Positions 35,523 through 44,884 of a stretch of DNA of 64,000 bases are shown in pieces. Within the stretch, counting starts at the first letter, position 1; each line of letters begins with the position of its first letter. The position numbers and the translations under genes were made by a program. Origin of the DNA: Rhizobium redzepovicii. Lineage in GTDB: Bacteria; Pseudomonadota; Alphaproteobacteria; Rhizobiales; Rhizobiaceae. Where the stretch lies: assembly GCF_019793435.1 (NCBI RefSeq), contig NZ_JAILYH010000003.1, positions 372,001-436,000 of the forward strand, written 5' to 3'. The notes beneath the pieces were generated by a model, which worked only from the letters and a program-made list of their open reading frames with translations, had not been told where the DNA came from and searched no databases.

Positions 35523-35663
35523 GCCCGCACCTCTTCATGCCGATTGTTGTTGGAGACGGAGCGTGGCTCCGCGAAGGGACGTAAGCACGCCCCGGATTCA
35601 GGAGGGCGGGTGATGCCACAGAGGCGTGACACATTCAAGAGGAGCGGAAGTTGATGTGATCGC

Positions 35664-35701
35664 GGGCGCACTTCTTCTCCCGGTTGGAAGAAGAAGTGCG
35701 C
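35664..35701 (-). terminator. Long perfect hairpin downstream of the RND pump, terminator-like
   Basis: GGCGCACTTCTTCT (35664-35677) and AGAAGAAGTGCGCC (35688-35701) form a perfect 14-bp stem with a 10-base loop that can pair a little further. It lies 42 bp after the RND stop. There is no T-run on either side, so a terminator or mRNA 3'-end stabiliser is the likely role. Confidence 0.55.
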
Positions 35702-35742
35702 CGCAAGGGGCAATCGGCAATGCCGAAGTCAGAGGGCCGTCA

Positions 35743-38700
35743 TCACTCGGCGGCCATTGCCCTTGCCTCCTGCACCTCCGGCTCCTCTACCTTCTTGTGG
35801 CCGATCAGGCGGCCGAGGAAGTTTCCGAAGCGGTCCATCTCGACGAAGATGACCGGGGTGATGAAGAGCGTCAGCATCTGCGAGACGATCAGGCCGCCGA
35901 CGACGGCGATGCCGAGCGGCTGGCGCAGTTCCGAGCTTGCGCCGGTGCCGAGCGCGATCGGCAGGGCGCCGAGCAGGGCGCAGAAGGTCGTCATCATGAT
36001 CGGCCGGAAGCGCCGCACGCAGGCCTCATGGATCGCTGCCGTAGCCTTTTCGCCTGTTGTGCGCATGGTCTCCACCGCCACGTCGATCATCATGATCGCG
36101 TTCTTCTTGACGATGCCGATCAGCATCAACAGGCCGATCAAAGCGATGATCGACAGATCGAAGCCCATGATGTCAAGTGCCAGCAGCGCGCCGAAGGCCG
36201 CAGCCGGCAGGCCGGAGAGGATGGTGAGCGGATGGATGAAGCTCTCATAGAGCACGCCGAGCACGACATAGATGGTCAGCACTGCCGCCAGGATCAGATA
36301 GGGTGTATTGCCCTGCGACTGCTGGAAAATCTCCGCAGTGCCGCCATAGGAGGTGAAGACGTCGGCCGGCACGCTGATGTCCCTCTTGATCTGCTCGATC
36401 GCCGCCGTGGCGTCGCTGAGCGACACACCTTCCGGCAGGTTGAAGGACACCGTGGTCGAGACCAGCTGACCCGTCTGGTTGATGGTGACCGGGCCGGTGG
36501 TGCGTTGTACATGGGCGAAGTTCGACAGCGGCACCAGGCTGCCATTGGCGGAGATGACACGGATTTCCGACAGCTTCTGGTCGTCCCAGGGTTTGCTGGT
36601 GTCGTATTCGACGATGACGTCGTAGCTGTCGCCGGTCGACTGGATTTCTGCGGCCGCATAGCCGCTGAAGGATTCCTGCAGCGTCGTGCGCAGCGTGTCG
36701 TTGTCGATGCCGTAGGCGGCGGCCCGCTCGCTGTCGATGACGATATTGGCCTGCAGGGCGTTGTTCTGGGCGTCCGAGGTCACATCCGTGAACAGGCCTC
36801 GGTCGCCACGCATCGCCGCCTGGATCTTGCCGGCCCAGAGGTTGGTCTGGTCGGCGCTGAGCGCCTGCACCACCAGCTGATACTGGCTGGCGGTCTGGCG
36901 GCCGCCGAAACGCAGGCTCTGGTTCGGCGTCACGAAGGCCTGCAATCCGGGGATCTTGTTGATCGCCGTGCGCAGCTCGCGCAGCGTCTGGTCAAGCGGC
37001 GGGCGCTCCTTCTTGTCCTTGAGTTCGACAAACATCGAGCCGTTGTTCTGCGGTTTGTTCGGGTTGCCGCCAATCGTCGACATCACGTGGTTGACCGCCG
37101 GGTTCGCCTTGACGGCGGCTGCCGCCTGCTGCTGCAGCGCCTCCATGGCGGTATAGGAAATGTCCTGCCGCGCCTGGGTGCTGATCGTCAGCCGGCCGAT
37201 GTCTTCCTGCGGGAAGAAACTCGTCGGCAGCGCCATGAAGAAATAGATCGTCAGCGCCACCGAGCCGGCGAAAACCCCGAGGATCGTCAGGCGATGGCCA
37301 AGGCACCAGCCGACCGCCCTGTCATAGCCGTTGAGCGTCCGCTCGAAGCCGGCATCGAAGATGCGGATGAGGAGCGGCGGGCGGCTGTGGTTGTTGGAGA
37401 GGCGCGAGCCGAGCATCGGCGTCACAGTCAGCGAGACGATCGCCGAGGAGATGATGGCGATGGCGACCACCATGCCGAATTCGTTGAACACGCGGCCGAC
37501 GACGCCGCCCATCAGGAGGATCGGGATGAACACCGCGATCAGCGAAACCGACATGGAGATGATGGTGTAGCTGACTTCGCCGGCCCCCTTGATCGCCGCC
37601 TCCCGCACCGGCATGCCTTCTTCGACATGGCGCAGGATATTTTCCAGCATGACGATCGCGTCGTCGACCACCAGCCCGACCGCGAGCGTCAGCCCCAAGA
37701 GCGAGATGTTGTCGATGCTGTAGCCGAGCACATACATCATGCCGAAGGTCGAGATGAGCGACAGCGGAACGGCAAGTCCCGGAATGATCGTTGCCGTGGC
37801 ATGACCGGTGAAGAGGTAGATGACGAGAACGACGAGGCCGATCGTCAGGAACAGCGTGAACTTCACGTCTGAAATGGCGGCGCGAATGGGTTTTGCCGCG
37901 TCGTTCATGACGACGGTGTTCACCGACGGCGGGATTTCGGCGTGAAGCTGCGGCAGCTTGGCGTTGATTGCATCAATGACATCGACCGTGTTGGCATCCG
38001 GCTGACGCTGGATGGCGAGGATGATGCCGCGCTGGCCGTCATACCAGCTGCCGGTATACTGGTTCTCGACGCTGTCCTGCACATCGGCGACATCGCCGAG
38101 ATGGATCGGCGCGCCGTTCGGATTGGCAATGACCAGCGAGCGGAATTGTTCGGCATTGGTGCGCTGGGTGTTCGCCGTGATGGTCATGCTTTGCGAATTA
38201 TTCTGCAGTGTTCCCACCGGCTGCTGGCTGTTGGCGGCAGCAAGCGCCTTGTTGACGGTATCGATGCCGATGCCACGGGTAAGCAGCTTGTTGGGATCGA
38301 CCTCGACGCGCACGGCATAGGTCTGGGCGCCAAAAACGCTGACCTGAGCGACGCCGGGAAGCGTCGACAGCGACGGCGAGATGATGTCCTCGGCGATCTC
38401 GTCGAGCTTGCTGCGCGGCATGGTGTTGCTCTGCACGGCGAGCAGCATGACCGGCGCATCGGCCGGGTTGGTCTTGCGGTAGCTCGGCGGCGTCGTCAGA
38501 TTGTCGGGCAACTGCCGGGTGGCATGCGAGATCGCCGCCTGCACGTCGGCCGCAGCGGCGTCGATATCGCGGTTGAGATCGAACTGCAGCACGATGCTGC
38601 TGCTGCCGAGCGAGCTCGAGGCGCTGATTTCGGTGATCCCGGGAATGGTCTCGAACTGCTTGATCAGCGGTGTGGCGACCGAGGTCGCCATCGTCTGCGG

Positions 38701-38862
38701 CGAGGCGCCGCTCAACTGCGCCGAAACGTTGATCGTCGGAAAATCGACCTGCGGCAGGGCCGCGACGGGCACGAGCCGGTACCCGGCAAGACCGGCCAGA
38801 ATGACGCCGATGGCGAGCAGCGTCGTCGCGACGGGGCGCTGGATACAGAAATTCGGGATCAT
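35743..38862 (-). CDS. RND (HAE1 / MdtBC-type) multidrug efflux permease
   Basis: The 1039-residue product starts MIPNFCIQRPVATTLLAIGV and has the RND layout: TM1, a large periplasmic loop, six TMs, a second loop, five TMs. TM4 carries the proton-relay pair in LTLAVGLVVDDAIVMLENI (Asp-Asp). GGNPNKPQNNGSMFVELKDK is in the second loop. Sequence is closer to MdtB/MdtC than to AcrB. It exports drugs or other amphiphiles with an adaptor and an outer-membrane channel. The adaptor gene overlaps it by 4 bp. No TolC-like gene lies nearby, so the channel must be encoded elsewhere. Confidence 0.95.
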   Translation of the reverse strand: MIPNFCIQRPVATTLLAIGVILAGLAGYRLVPVAALPQVDFPTINVSAQLSGASPQTMATSVATPLIKQFETIPGITEISASSSLGSSSIVLQFDLNRDIDAAAADVQAAISHATRQLPDNLTTPPSYRKTNPADAPVMLLAVQSNTMPRSKLDEIAEDIISPSLSTLPGVAQVSVFGAQTYAVRVEVDPNKLLTRGIGIDTVNKALAAANSQQPVGTLQNNSQSMTITANTQRTNAEQFRSLVIANPNGAPIHLGDVADVQDSVENQYTGSWYDGQRGIILAIQRQPDANTVDVIDAINAKLPQLHAEIPPSVNTVVMNDAAKPIRAAISDVKFTLFLTIGLVVLVIYLFTGHATATIIPGLAVPLSLISTFGMMYVLGYSIDNISLLGLTLAVGLVVDDAIVMLENILRHVEEGMPVREAAIKGAGEVSYTIISMSVSLIAVFIPILLMGGVVGRVFNEFGMVVAIAIISSAIVSLTVTPMLGSRLSNNHSRPPLLIRIFDAGFERTLNGYDRAVGWCLGHRLTILGVFAGSVALTIYFFMALPTSFFPQEDIGRLTISTQARQDISYTAMEALQQQAAAAVKANPAVNHVMSTIGGNPNKPQNNGSMFVELKDKKERPPLDQTLRELRTAINKIPGLQAFVTPNQSLRFGGRQTASQYQLVVQALSADQTNLWAGKIQAAMRGDRGLFTDVTSDAQNNALQANIVIDSERAAAYGIDNDTLRTTLQESFSGYAAAEIQSTGDSYDVIVEYDTSKPWDDQKLSEIRVISANGSLVPLSNFAHVQRTTGPVTINQTGQLVSTTVSFNLPEGVSLSDATAAIEQIKRDISVPADVFTSYGGTAEIFQQSQGNTPYLILAAVLTIYVVLGVLYESFIHPLTILSGLPAAAFGALLALDIMGFDLSIIALIGLLMLIGIVKKNAIMMIDVAVETMRTTGEKATAAIHEACVRRFRPIMMTTFCALLGALPIALGTGASSELRQPLGIAVVGGLIVSQMLTLFITPVIFVEMDRFGNFLGRLIGHKKVEEPEVQEARAMAAE

Positions 38863-40166
38863 TGCTGAGCTCCCACCGCGATCGTCTCGGATAGCTGGGG
38901 CTGCCGAGGTTCGTCGGCGGAGGCGACATCAAGCGCTTTTTCGTCGAACTGCTCGTTGATCGCCTGCTGGTCGCTGAGCTGGCCCTGGCCCTCGACGACG
39001 ACATGGTCGCCTTCCGAAAGACCCGATGCGATGGCGGTGAAGCCGCCATTGGCGCGGGCGACGGTGACCGGCGTCAGATGCGATTTGCCGTCCTTGGCGA
39101 CGAAGGCGAAGAACCCCTCCGGACCGGGGCTGACGGCCACGGTCGGCACCACCACCTGCTGTTCGTCATTGTTGAAATGCACGACGATGTTGACCGACTG
39201 GCCGGGCCAGAGCGCGCCGGAGGCATTCTCGAATTTCGCCTTGGCGAGGATCGTGCCCGAGGCGGTGTCGACGGTGTTGTCGTAGAAGCTGATCTCGCCC
39301 TTGCGGACCTGCCCCTTGGTGGAGGCGGGAACCGTGCTGACCTCGACCGGGCCGGCTGCGAGCGCGGTCTTCAATTCCCTGAGATAGCGTTCCTGCAGAT
39401 GAAATTTCACATAGATCGGATCGTATTTGGCGATGGTGACGATCGCCGAGCCGGCATTGAGGAAAGCGCCCCTGCTGATGGCGATATCGCCGAGCCGGCC
39501 GTCGAAGGGTGCGCGGATATCGGTATTTTCAAGAATGATCTGATCCGAGGCCAGCGTCGCCTTATCGGCGTCGACCGTGGCGGCGGCGGTATCGCGGGCG
39601 GCTCTCGCCTGATCGAGGCTCTGCTGAGTGCCGGCTTTCTGATCGAAGAGGTCCTGGGCGCGCACCAGCGCGGTTTCGGATTCCGAAAGCGTCGCCGTGT
39701 CCCGCACGATCATCGCATTGTCCTTGTCGACGGCGGCCTTGGCCGTCCGGTCGTCGAGCTTGGCGATCAGGTCGCCGACTTTGACGGTCGCCCCATCCTG
39801 GCCATTGATGCTGACGATCAGGCCCTGTTCCTGTGCGGCAATGGTTGTGTTGTCGTCGGCATCGGCCCAGCCGGAAGCCGTCACATCCGTCGGCAGCGCA
39901 GTTTTCACAGCTGCAACGGTCTTCACGATCGTCGGGCCACCACCGCCGCGTCTACGCCCGCCGCCCTGATGTTGCCCACCGTTCTGCGCTTGATCGGCCT
40001 GCGCCTGATCGCCCTGTGCCGGCTGCCCGCCATTGCCGCCAACCGGCTGCTTGATGAACTGCGAGAGGGTGGGAATGCGGGAGGCATAAGGGATCAGATT
40101 CCCGAATTGCCAGACGCCGACGGCGGCAACTGCAATAACGCTGACAGTGATCCAAAATTTCTTCAT
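38859..40166 (-). CDS. RND-pump periplasmic adaptor (membrane fusion protein)
   Basis: The 435-residue product has an N-terminal TM anchor (MKKFWITVSVIAVAAVGVWQ), a Gly/Gln-rich linker (about 45-75), a lipoyl half-motif (QEQGLIVSINGQDGATVKVG, then DLIAKLDDRTA), a coiled-coil hairpin (about 140-210) with SQDxA-type repeats, and beta-barrel and membrane-proximal domains. It bridges the permease to an outer-membrane channel. The start 40166 is preferred over the upstream in-frame start because the signal anchor begins there. It is first in a two-gene operon with the permease. Confidence 0.93.
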   Translation of the reverse strand: MKKFWITVSVIAVAAVGVWQFGNLIPYASRIPTLSQFIKQPVGGNGGQPAQGDQAQADQAQNGGQHQGGGRRRGGGGPTIVKTVAAVKTALPTDVTASGWADADDNTTIAAQEQGLIVSINGQDGATVKVGDLIAKLDDRTAKAAVDKDNAMIVRDTATLSESETALVRAQDLFDQKAGTQQSLDQARAARDTAAATVDADKATLASDQIILENTDIRAPFDGRLGDIAISRGAFLNAGSAIVTIAKYDPIYVKFHLQERYLRELKTALAAGPVEVSTVPASTKGQVRKGEISFYDNTVDTASGTILAKAKFENASGALWPGQSVNIVVHFNNDEQQVVVPTVAVSPGPEGFFAFVAKDGKSHLTPVTVARANGGFTAIASGLSEGDHVVVEGQGQLSDQQAINEQFDEKALDVASADEPRQPQLSETIAVGAQQ

Positions 40167-40460
40167 GGGCGAGACCGGGTGTTGAAAGGGGGGTGCGATT
40201 TTTATGGCCCGATTGAGCCGCTTATATTGCGGCGCAAAAAAGACATAATTCCCCGGTCGCAATCACTAAGTGGTTATAACGGCTTAAATTTTTGTAATGA
40301 ATATTCCGTAATATTCAAACTGTACTAATATAGGTCCAGTGTAATCCGGTGCCGTTTGACGGCCGACAGGCAGGCAGTTCGCGACAAGACGAAATCGGTC
40401 CGCGTGCCGTTCGTTGCCCGGCGAAAAACACGGGAAAAAACCAGAGAAAGCAGGTCGGTC
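40167..40460. promoter_or_regulatory. Divergent intergenic region (efflux adaptor / phosphotransferase)
   Basis: These 294 bp hold no gene. The stretch 40260-40340 is AT-rich, with GAATATTC and TAATATTC as a near-direct repeat (about 40298-40317) and CTGTACTAATATAG at about 40320. It probably contains both promoters. No regulator gene is adjacent, so control of the pump is not visible here. Confidence 0.35.
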
Positions 40461-41342
40461 ATGACCGAGTTGAACGCCAGCGAATTTCGCTCTCTCATCA
40501 TAAGCGTGTTTCCTAAACTCACGGGCTCCGCCTTCAAGCTGGCGGCGAAGGGCTGGGATTCGCTTGCCGTCGACGTCGACGACACGCTGATCTTCAAATT
40601 TCCCCGTCATTCAGGCGCGGAAAGAGCGCTTGTCAAGGAAGCCGCCTTGCTCGACATCATCAGGCCGTCGCTGTCGATGGCGGTTCCCGATATGCACATT
40701 CACGACGGGCCGCCGATCTTCTCCAGCCACGCCAAGATCGACGGCGAACATCTCATTGCCGAAGATTACGATGCGCTTGGCGAAGGCAATCGTCAGCACC
40801 TTGCGGACGATCTGGCACGCTTTTACGCCGAGTTGCATGTGCTCGATGCCGATCGCATGCGCTCGGCCGGCGCCGGGCCGATCCAGCCCTGGCAATCGCC
40901 CGAGACGGTGCGAGAAAAGGCTTTACCGCTGTTGCCGCCCGAGATCAGGAGCTTTGCCGAGGCCCTTATTATCGATTTCGAAACCTTGCCGCCCGATCCC
41001 CACGGCAACATCTACGGCTTTTTCGACGGTCATGGCTGGAACATGGCCTTCAACCATGCGCAAGGAAGGCTCAATGGCATTTACGATTTCGCCGATTCGG
41101 GCTTCGGGCCGTTGCACCAGGAATTCATCTACTCGAACTTCATCTCGCCCGACCTAACCGCCCGCATCATATCAGCCTATGAAATGCTGACCGGACGCAG
41201 ACTCGACCGGCGGCGCATCGCGATCCTGACGGGCTTCCACCGTTTGTCCGAGCTCGCCGAGCTTGCCGACGATCCGGCTCATGTTGGATCGATGGTCCAA
41301 AATGCCGCCAGTTGGGCGGCCATAGCGGCCCACGCCGGCTGA
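40461..41342 (+). CDS. APH-type (aminoglycoside/choline kinase-like) phosphotransferase
   Basis: The 293-residue product has a small N-terminal lobe with KFPRHSGAERALVKEAALLD and a C-terminal lobe with FFDGHGWNMAF (about 187-197). Here Asp189 would be the catalytic base and Asn194 a metal ligand, although the usual His-Gly before the Asp has become Phe-Phe. The second metal motif is YDFADSG (Asp209). So the enzyme is probably active on a small hydroxyl substrate. The start is from AGCAGGTCGG upstream of the ATG at 40461. No resistance context is seen. It is convergent with the SDR gene, with 7 bp between stops. Confidence 0.85.
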   Translation: MTELNASEFRSLIISVFPKLTGSAFKLAAKGWDSLAVDVDDTLIFKFPRHSGAERALVKEAALLDIIRPSLSMAVPDMHIHDGPPIFSSHAKIDGEHLIAEDYDALGEGNRQHLADDLARFYAELHVLDADRMRSAGAGPIQPWQSPETVREKALPLLPPEIRSFAEALIIDFETLPPDPHGNIYGFFDGHGWNMAFNHAQGRLNGIYDFADSGFGPLHQEFIYSNFISPDLTARIISAYEMLTGRRLDRRRIAILTGFHRLSELAELADDPAHVGSMVQNAASWAAIAAHAG

Positions 41343-41349
41343 AATACTG

Positions 41350-42138
41350 TCAGACGGATCGGGCCGCGCCGCCGTCGCAGCGGATCAGCGAGCCGGTGAT
41401 GTAACTTGCCGGCTGGCTGCACAGGAAGGCAGCCGCTGCGGCAAATTCCTCCACCCGGCCGTAGCGGCCGACCGGAATGCGCGCTTCCTTGTCGCTGCGG
41501 ATTTCTTCGAGGCTCTTGCCGGTCCGCTTTGCCGCCGCCCCGTCGAGATCGTCGAGACGGCCCGTGAGGATGCTGCCCGGCAACAGCAGGTTGGTGGTAA
41601 CGCCGAAGCCCGCCACTTCGGAGGCAAGTGTCTTGCTCCAGCCGGCAAGTGCCGGACGCAGCGTATTCGACAGCGCCAGATTGGCGATCGGCTCGATCAC
41701 GCCTGAGGAGGCGACCGTCAGGATGCGACCCCAGCCCTGTGCCTTCATGCCGGGCAGCAGCGCATTGGTCAGCGTGATGACGCGGGCGACCATCGAGAGG
41801 AAATAGGTCTCGAGCTTTTCACCCGTCATGTCCTCGGTCGTGCCGGGCGTCGGCCCGCCGGTATTGTTGACGAGGATATCGAGCCCGCCGAACTTCTCCC
41901 TCACTGCGCTCGTCACTGTTTCGACGAAGCGTTCGTCCCCGAGGTCGGCCCAGATCCAGTCGGCCCGGCCTTTGCCTTCGCAGTTGATTGCCTTGCAATT
42001 GGCCTCCAGCTGCTCGCCGCTGCGCCCGCAAAGCAGCACATTCGCGCCTTCGCGCGCCAGTGCCGTGGCGATGCCGAGGCCGAGGCCACGTGAGGAGGCG
42101 AGGACGAGCGCCCGTTTGCCTTCGATGCCGAGATCCAT
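41350..42138 (-). CDS. SDR-fold oxidoreductase-like protein lacking the catalytic Tyr/Lys
   Basis: The 262-residue product has a Rossmann N-terminus with ASSRGLGLGIATAL and NNTGGPTPG in place of NNAG. Ser144/Ser145 are present in TVASSGVIEP, but the expected YxxxK region reads NLALSNTLRPALAGWSK, with Ser157 and Arg161 at the Tyr and Lys positions. This is the BKR-like SDR subgroup that lacks the full tetrad. It is often annotated as 3-oxoacyl-ACP reductase; that activity should not be assumed. It is divergent from ETF-ubiquinone oxidoreductase. Confidence 0.88.
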   Translation of the reverse strand: MDLGIEGKRALVLASSRGLGLGIATALAREGANVLLCGRSGEQLEANCKAINCEGKGRADWIWADLGDERFVETVTSAVREKFGGLDILVNNTGGPTPGTTEDMTGEKLETYFLSMVARVITLTNALLPGMKAQGWGRILTVASSGVIEPIANLALSNTLRPALAGWSKTLASEVAGFGVTTNLLLPGSILTGRLDDLDGAAAKRTGKSLEEIRSDKEARIPVGRYGRVEEFAAAAAFLCSQPASYITGSLIRCDGGAARSV

Positions 42139-42225
42139 GGTAGTCCTCCAAACTGTTCGAGCGTTGTATAAGGCGCAATCGGCGGAAAAGGAAAGGGAGT
42201 GTGACGGTTCGGCGGCGTTCGCTAA

Positions 42226-42252
42226 TTGACGTTGACGTAAGCGTCATATAAT
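42226..42252. promoter_or_regulatory. Palindromic ACGT-centred box with TATAAT, candidate MerR/LiuR-type site
   Basis: TTGACG occurs twice (42226 and 42232) followed by TAAGCGTCA, and TATAAT lies at 42247-42252. The 18-bp core GACG-N10-CGTC is centred on ACGT and is imperfectly symmetric. It resembles the ACGT-rich boxes of MerR-family regulators of branched-chain and fatty acid breakdown, which would suit the ETF-ubiquinone oxidoreductase gene that begins 134 bp downstream. Confidence 0.4.
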
Positions 42253-42385
42253 TTCAACGCACAAGGCATATCATTGTGCGAATTGAAGATTGGCTGTCGT
42301 ATCCCGGCTCGACAACGCTTTCTCGTTTTGACAAGAAAGTGCTTATGAGGATGACGGCCGCGTGCCGCCAAGCGGAGACGAGTGA

Positions 42386-44050
42386 ATGACTGAGACGACT
42401 GAGTTGCCCGAACGCGAAAGCATGGAATTCGACGTGGTGATCGTCGGGGCGGGTCCGGCCGGTCTTTCGGCGGCGATCCGGCTGAAGCAGGTCAATCCGG
42501 AACTGTCGGTCGTCGTGCTGGAGAAGGGCTCGGAAGTCGGGGCCCATATTCTCTCGGGCGCAGTTGTCGATCCGATCGGCATCGATCGACTGCTGCCCGG
42601 CTGGCGCCAGGAAACCGACCATCCCTTCAAGACCGAGGTCAATGCCGACCACTTCCTGCTGCTCGGTCCTGCCGGCTCGATCCGGCTGCCGAATTTTTTG
42701 ATGCCGCCGCTGATGAACAATCACGGCAACTACATCGTCTCGCTCGGGCTCGTCTGTCGCTGGCTGGCTGGTAAGGCGGAGGAGCTCGGCGTCGAGATCT
42801 ACCCGGGCTTTGCCGCCACCGAAGTGCTCTATAATGATAAGGGCGCGGTCATCGGCGTCGCCACCGGCGACATGGGCATCGAGAAGAACGGCGAGCCCGG
42901 CCCGAACTATACCCGTGGCATGGAACTGCTCGGCAAATATGTGCTGATCGGCGAGGGCGTGCGCGGCTCGCTCGCCAAGCAGCTGATTGCCAAATTCGAT
43001 CTGCAGAAGGACCGCGAACCGCAAAAGTTCGGGATCGGCATTAAGGAGCTATGGCAGGTCAAGCCGGAAAACCACAAACAGGGCCTGGTGCAGCATTCCT
43101 TCGGCTGGCCGCTGGGGATGAAGACCGGCGGTGGATCCTTCCTCTATCACCTGGAAGACAATCTGGTCGCCGTCGGCTTCGTCGTCCATTTGAACTACAA
43201 GAACCCCTATCTGTATCCCTTCGAGGAGTTCCAGCGCTTCAAGACCCATCCGGCGATCCGCGGCACCTTCGAGGGCGGCAAGCGGCTTTCCTATGGCGCC
43301 CGCGCCATCACCGAGGGCGGCTACCAGTCGGTGCCGAAGCTTTCCTTCCCGGGCGGAGCGCTGATCGGCTGTTCGGCCGGTCTGGTCAACGTTCCCCGCA
43401 TCAAGGGCAGCCACAATGCGGTGCTGTCGGGCATGCTGGCGGCCGAGAAGATCGCCGCCGCCATCACAGCCGGCCGCAGCCATGACGAGGTCGTCGAGAT
43501 CGAAAACGAATGGCGCCAGGGCGACATCGGCAAGGATCTCAAGCGGGTGCGCAACGTCAAGCCGCTGTGGTCGAAATTCGGCACCGCGCTCGGCGTGGCG
43601 CTCGGCGGTCTCGACATGTGGACCAACACCTTGTTCGGCTTTTCTTTCTTCGGCACGCTTGGTCACGGCAAGACCGATGCGCAGTCGCTGGAGCCAGCCG
43701 CGCAGCACAAGCCGATCGCCTACCCGAAGCCCGATGGCGTCCTGACCTTCGACCGCCTGTCCTCGGTGTTCCTGTCGAACACCAATCACGAGGAGGATCA
43801 GCCGGTGCATCTGCAGGTCAAGGACATGGGCCTGCAGAAGCGTTCGGAACACGATATCTATGCCGGCCTGTCGACGCGTTACTGTCCGGCCGGGGTCTAT
43901 GAATGGGTGGAGAAGGACGGGCAGGAGACCTTCGTCATCAACGCCCAGAACTGCGTCCACTGCAAGACCTGCGACATCAAGGACCCCAACCAGAACATCA
44001 ACTGGGTGCCGCCGCAGGGCGGCGAGGGGCCGGTATATCCGAATATGTGA
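42386..44050 (+). CDS. Electron transfer flavoprotein-ubiquinone oxidoreductase
   Basis: The 554-residue product has an FAD Rossmann motif near the start (DVVIVGAGPAGLSAAIRLKQ), a ubiquinone-binding amphipathic region around LEDNLVAVGFVVHLNY, and SFPGGALIGCSAGLVNVPRI. The C-terminus holds a [4Fe-4S] cluster with Cys residues in RYCPAGVYEW and NCVHCKTCDIKDP. It passes electrons from ETF, fed by acyl-CoA and other dehydrogenases, to membrane ubiquinone. The start ATG at 42386 gives MTETTELPERESMEF. The etfAB genes are not in this window. Confidence 0.96.
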   Translation: MTETTELPERESMEFDVVIVGAGPAGLSAAIRLKQVNPELSVVVLEKGSEVGAHILSGAVVDPIGIDRLLPGWRQETDHPFKTEVNADHFLLLGPAGSIRLPNFLMPPLMNNHGNYIVSLGLVCRWLAGKAEELGVEIYPGFAATEVLYNDKGAVIGVATGDMGIEKNGEPGPNYTRGMELLGKYVLIGEGVRGSLAKQLIAKFDLQKDREPQKFGIGIKELWQVKPENHKQGLVQHSFGWPLGMKTGGGSFLYHLEDNLVAVGFVVHLNYKNPYLYPFEEFQRFKTHPAIRGTFEGGKRLSYGARAITEGGYQSVPKLSFPGGALIGCSAGLVNVPRIKGSHNAVLSGMLAAEKIAAAITAGRSHDEVVEIENEWRQGDIGKDLKRVRNVKPLWSKFGTALGVALGGLDMWTNTLFGFSFFGTLGHGKTDAQSLEPAAQHKPIAYPKPDGVLTFDRLSSVFLSNTNHEEDQPVHLQVKDMGLQKRSEHDIYAGLSTRYCPAGVYEWVEKDGQETFVINAQNCVHCKTCDIKDPNQNINWVPPQGGEGPVYPNM

Positions 44051-44187
44051 GGCGGATTATCCCCACCGCCGACAATTTTTAGGTGCTGCCGCCTTCGTGG
44101 TCACTTGCTGCGGGCTGCCGTTAGCCGTTCGTTAACCATAATTTCCTTAGCTTGCGACATCTTGTTGACGCACTAAGGACACATTTC

Positions 44188-44802
44188 ATGACGATCTCCC
44201 GCCGGGGCTTTCTGATCGCTCTGCCGCTTTTTGTCGCCGGCTGCTCCTCGACCGGCCTCAACAGCCAGACGAATTACGCCGCACTTCCGGATGAAAAATT
44301 CCCGTTGAAGCAGGTGCCGATCGACAAGATCAAGCCGGAGCTCCGCCGCCAGGAAGTGGCCTATGAAACCACCCATGCAGCGGGCACGGTGATCGTCGAT
44401 ACCCCGGCACGGCGCGCCTACTATGTCCTCGGCGACGGCCGGGCGGTGCGCTACGGCGTCGGTGTTGGCCGCGAGGGGTTGGCCTTTGCCGGCAACGCCT
44501 ATATCGGCCGCAAGGCGGAATGGCCGAGCTGGACGCCCACCGAAAACATGCAGCGTCGCGAAGAGCGCTATCGCAAACTCGCTGGCGGCATGCCGGGCGG
44601 CCCGAACAATCCGCTCGGCGCACGTGCCATGTATCTCTATCGCGGCGGCGGCGACACGCATTTCCGCATTCACGGCACCAACCAGCCGCAATCAATCGGT
44701 CTCGCCATGTCGAGCGGCTGTATCCGCATGATGAACCATGACGTGATCGACCTCTATAGCCGTGTCGAAGTCGGCGCCAGGGTCGTCGTCATCCAGGCCT
44801 GA
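44188..44802 (+). CDS. L,D-transpeptidase (YkuD domain) lipoprotein
   Basis: The 204-residue product has a signal with an SRRGFL twin-arginine-like start and a lipobox VAGC (Cys19), so it is likely an anchored periplasmic protein. The YkuD domain has the active-site motif IHGTNQPQSIG and SSGCIRMMNHDV, with Cys as nucleophile. It should make 3-3 cross-links in peptidoglycan or attach proteins to it. AAGGAC lies upstream of the ATG at 44188; an earlier in-frame start at 44152 is inside the promoter. TTAACCATAATTTCC at 44134-44148 is close to a CtrA box but has two mismatches in the second half. Confidence 0.93.
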   Translation: MTISRRGFLIALPLFVAGCSSTGLNSQTNYAALPDEKFPLKQVPIDKIKPELRRQEVAYETTHAAGTVIVDTPARRAYYVLGDGRAVRYGVGVGREGLAFAGNAYIGRKAEWPSWTPTENMQRREERYRKLAGGMPGGPNNPLGARAMYLYRGGGDTHFRIHGTNQPQSIGLAMSSGCIRMMNHDVIDLYSRVEVGARVVVIQA

Positions 44803-44884
44803 GCGGTCCAAATCAGTTTCATTGAAAGAGCCGCCGCAGCGATGGCTGTCGGCGACTTTCGACTTTGTTAGGTCCGGCTGGCGG

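Noticed and set aside
35626..37872. 748-codon plus-strand frame opposite the RND permease
   Set aside because: His/Arg/Asp-rich mirror of membrane codons, no family resemblance.
40461..41342. Aminoglycoside resistance gene
   Set aside because: APH fold only; no mobile context and no specific similarity to a resistance subclass, so a metabolic kinase is equally likely.
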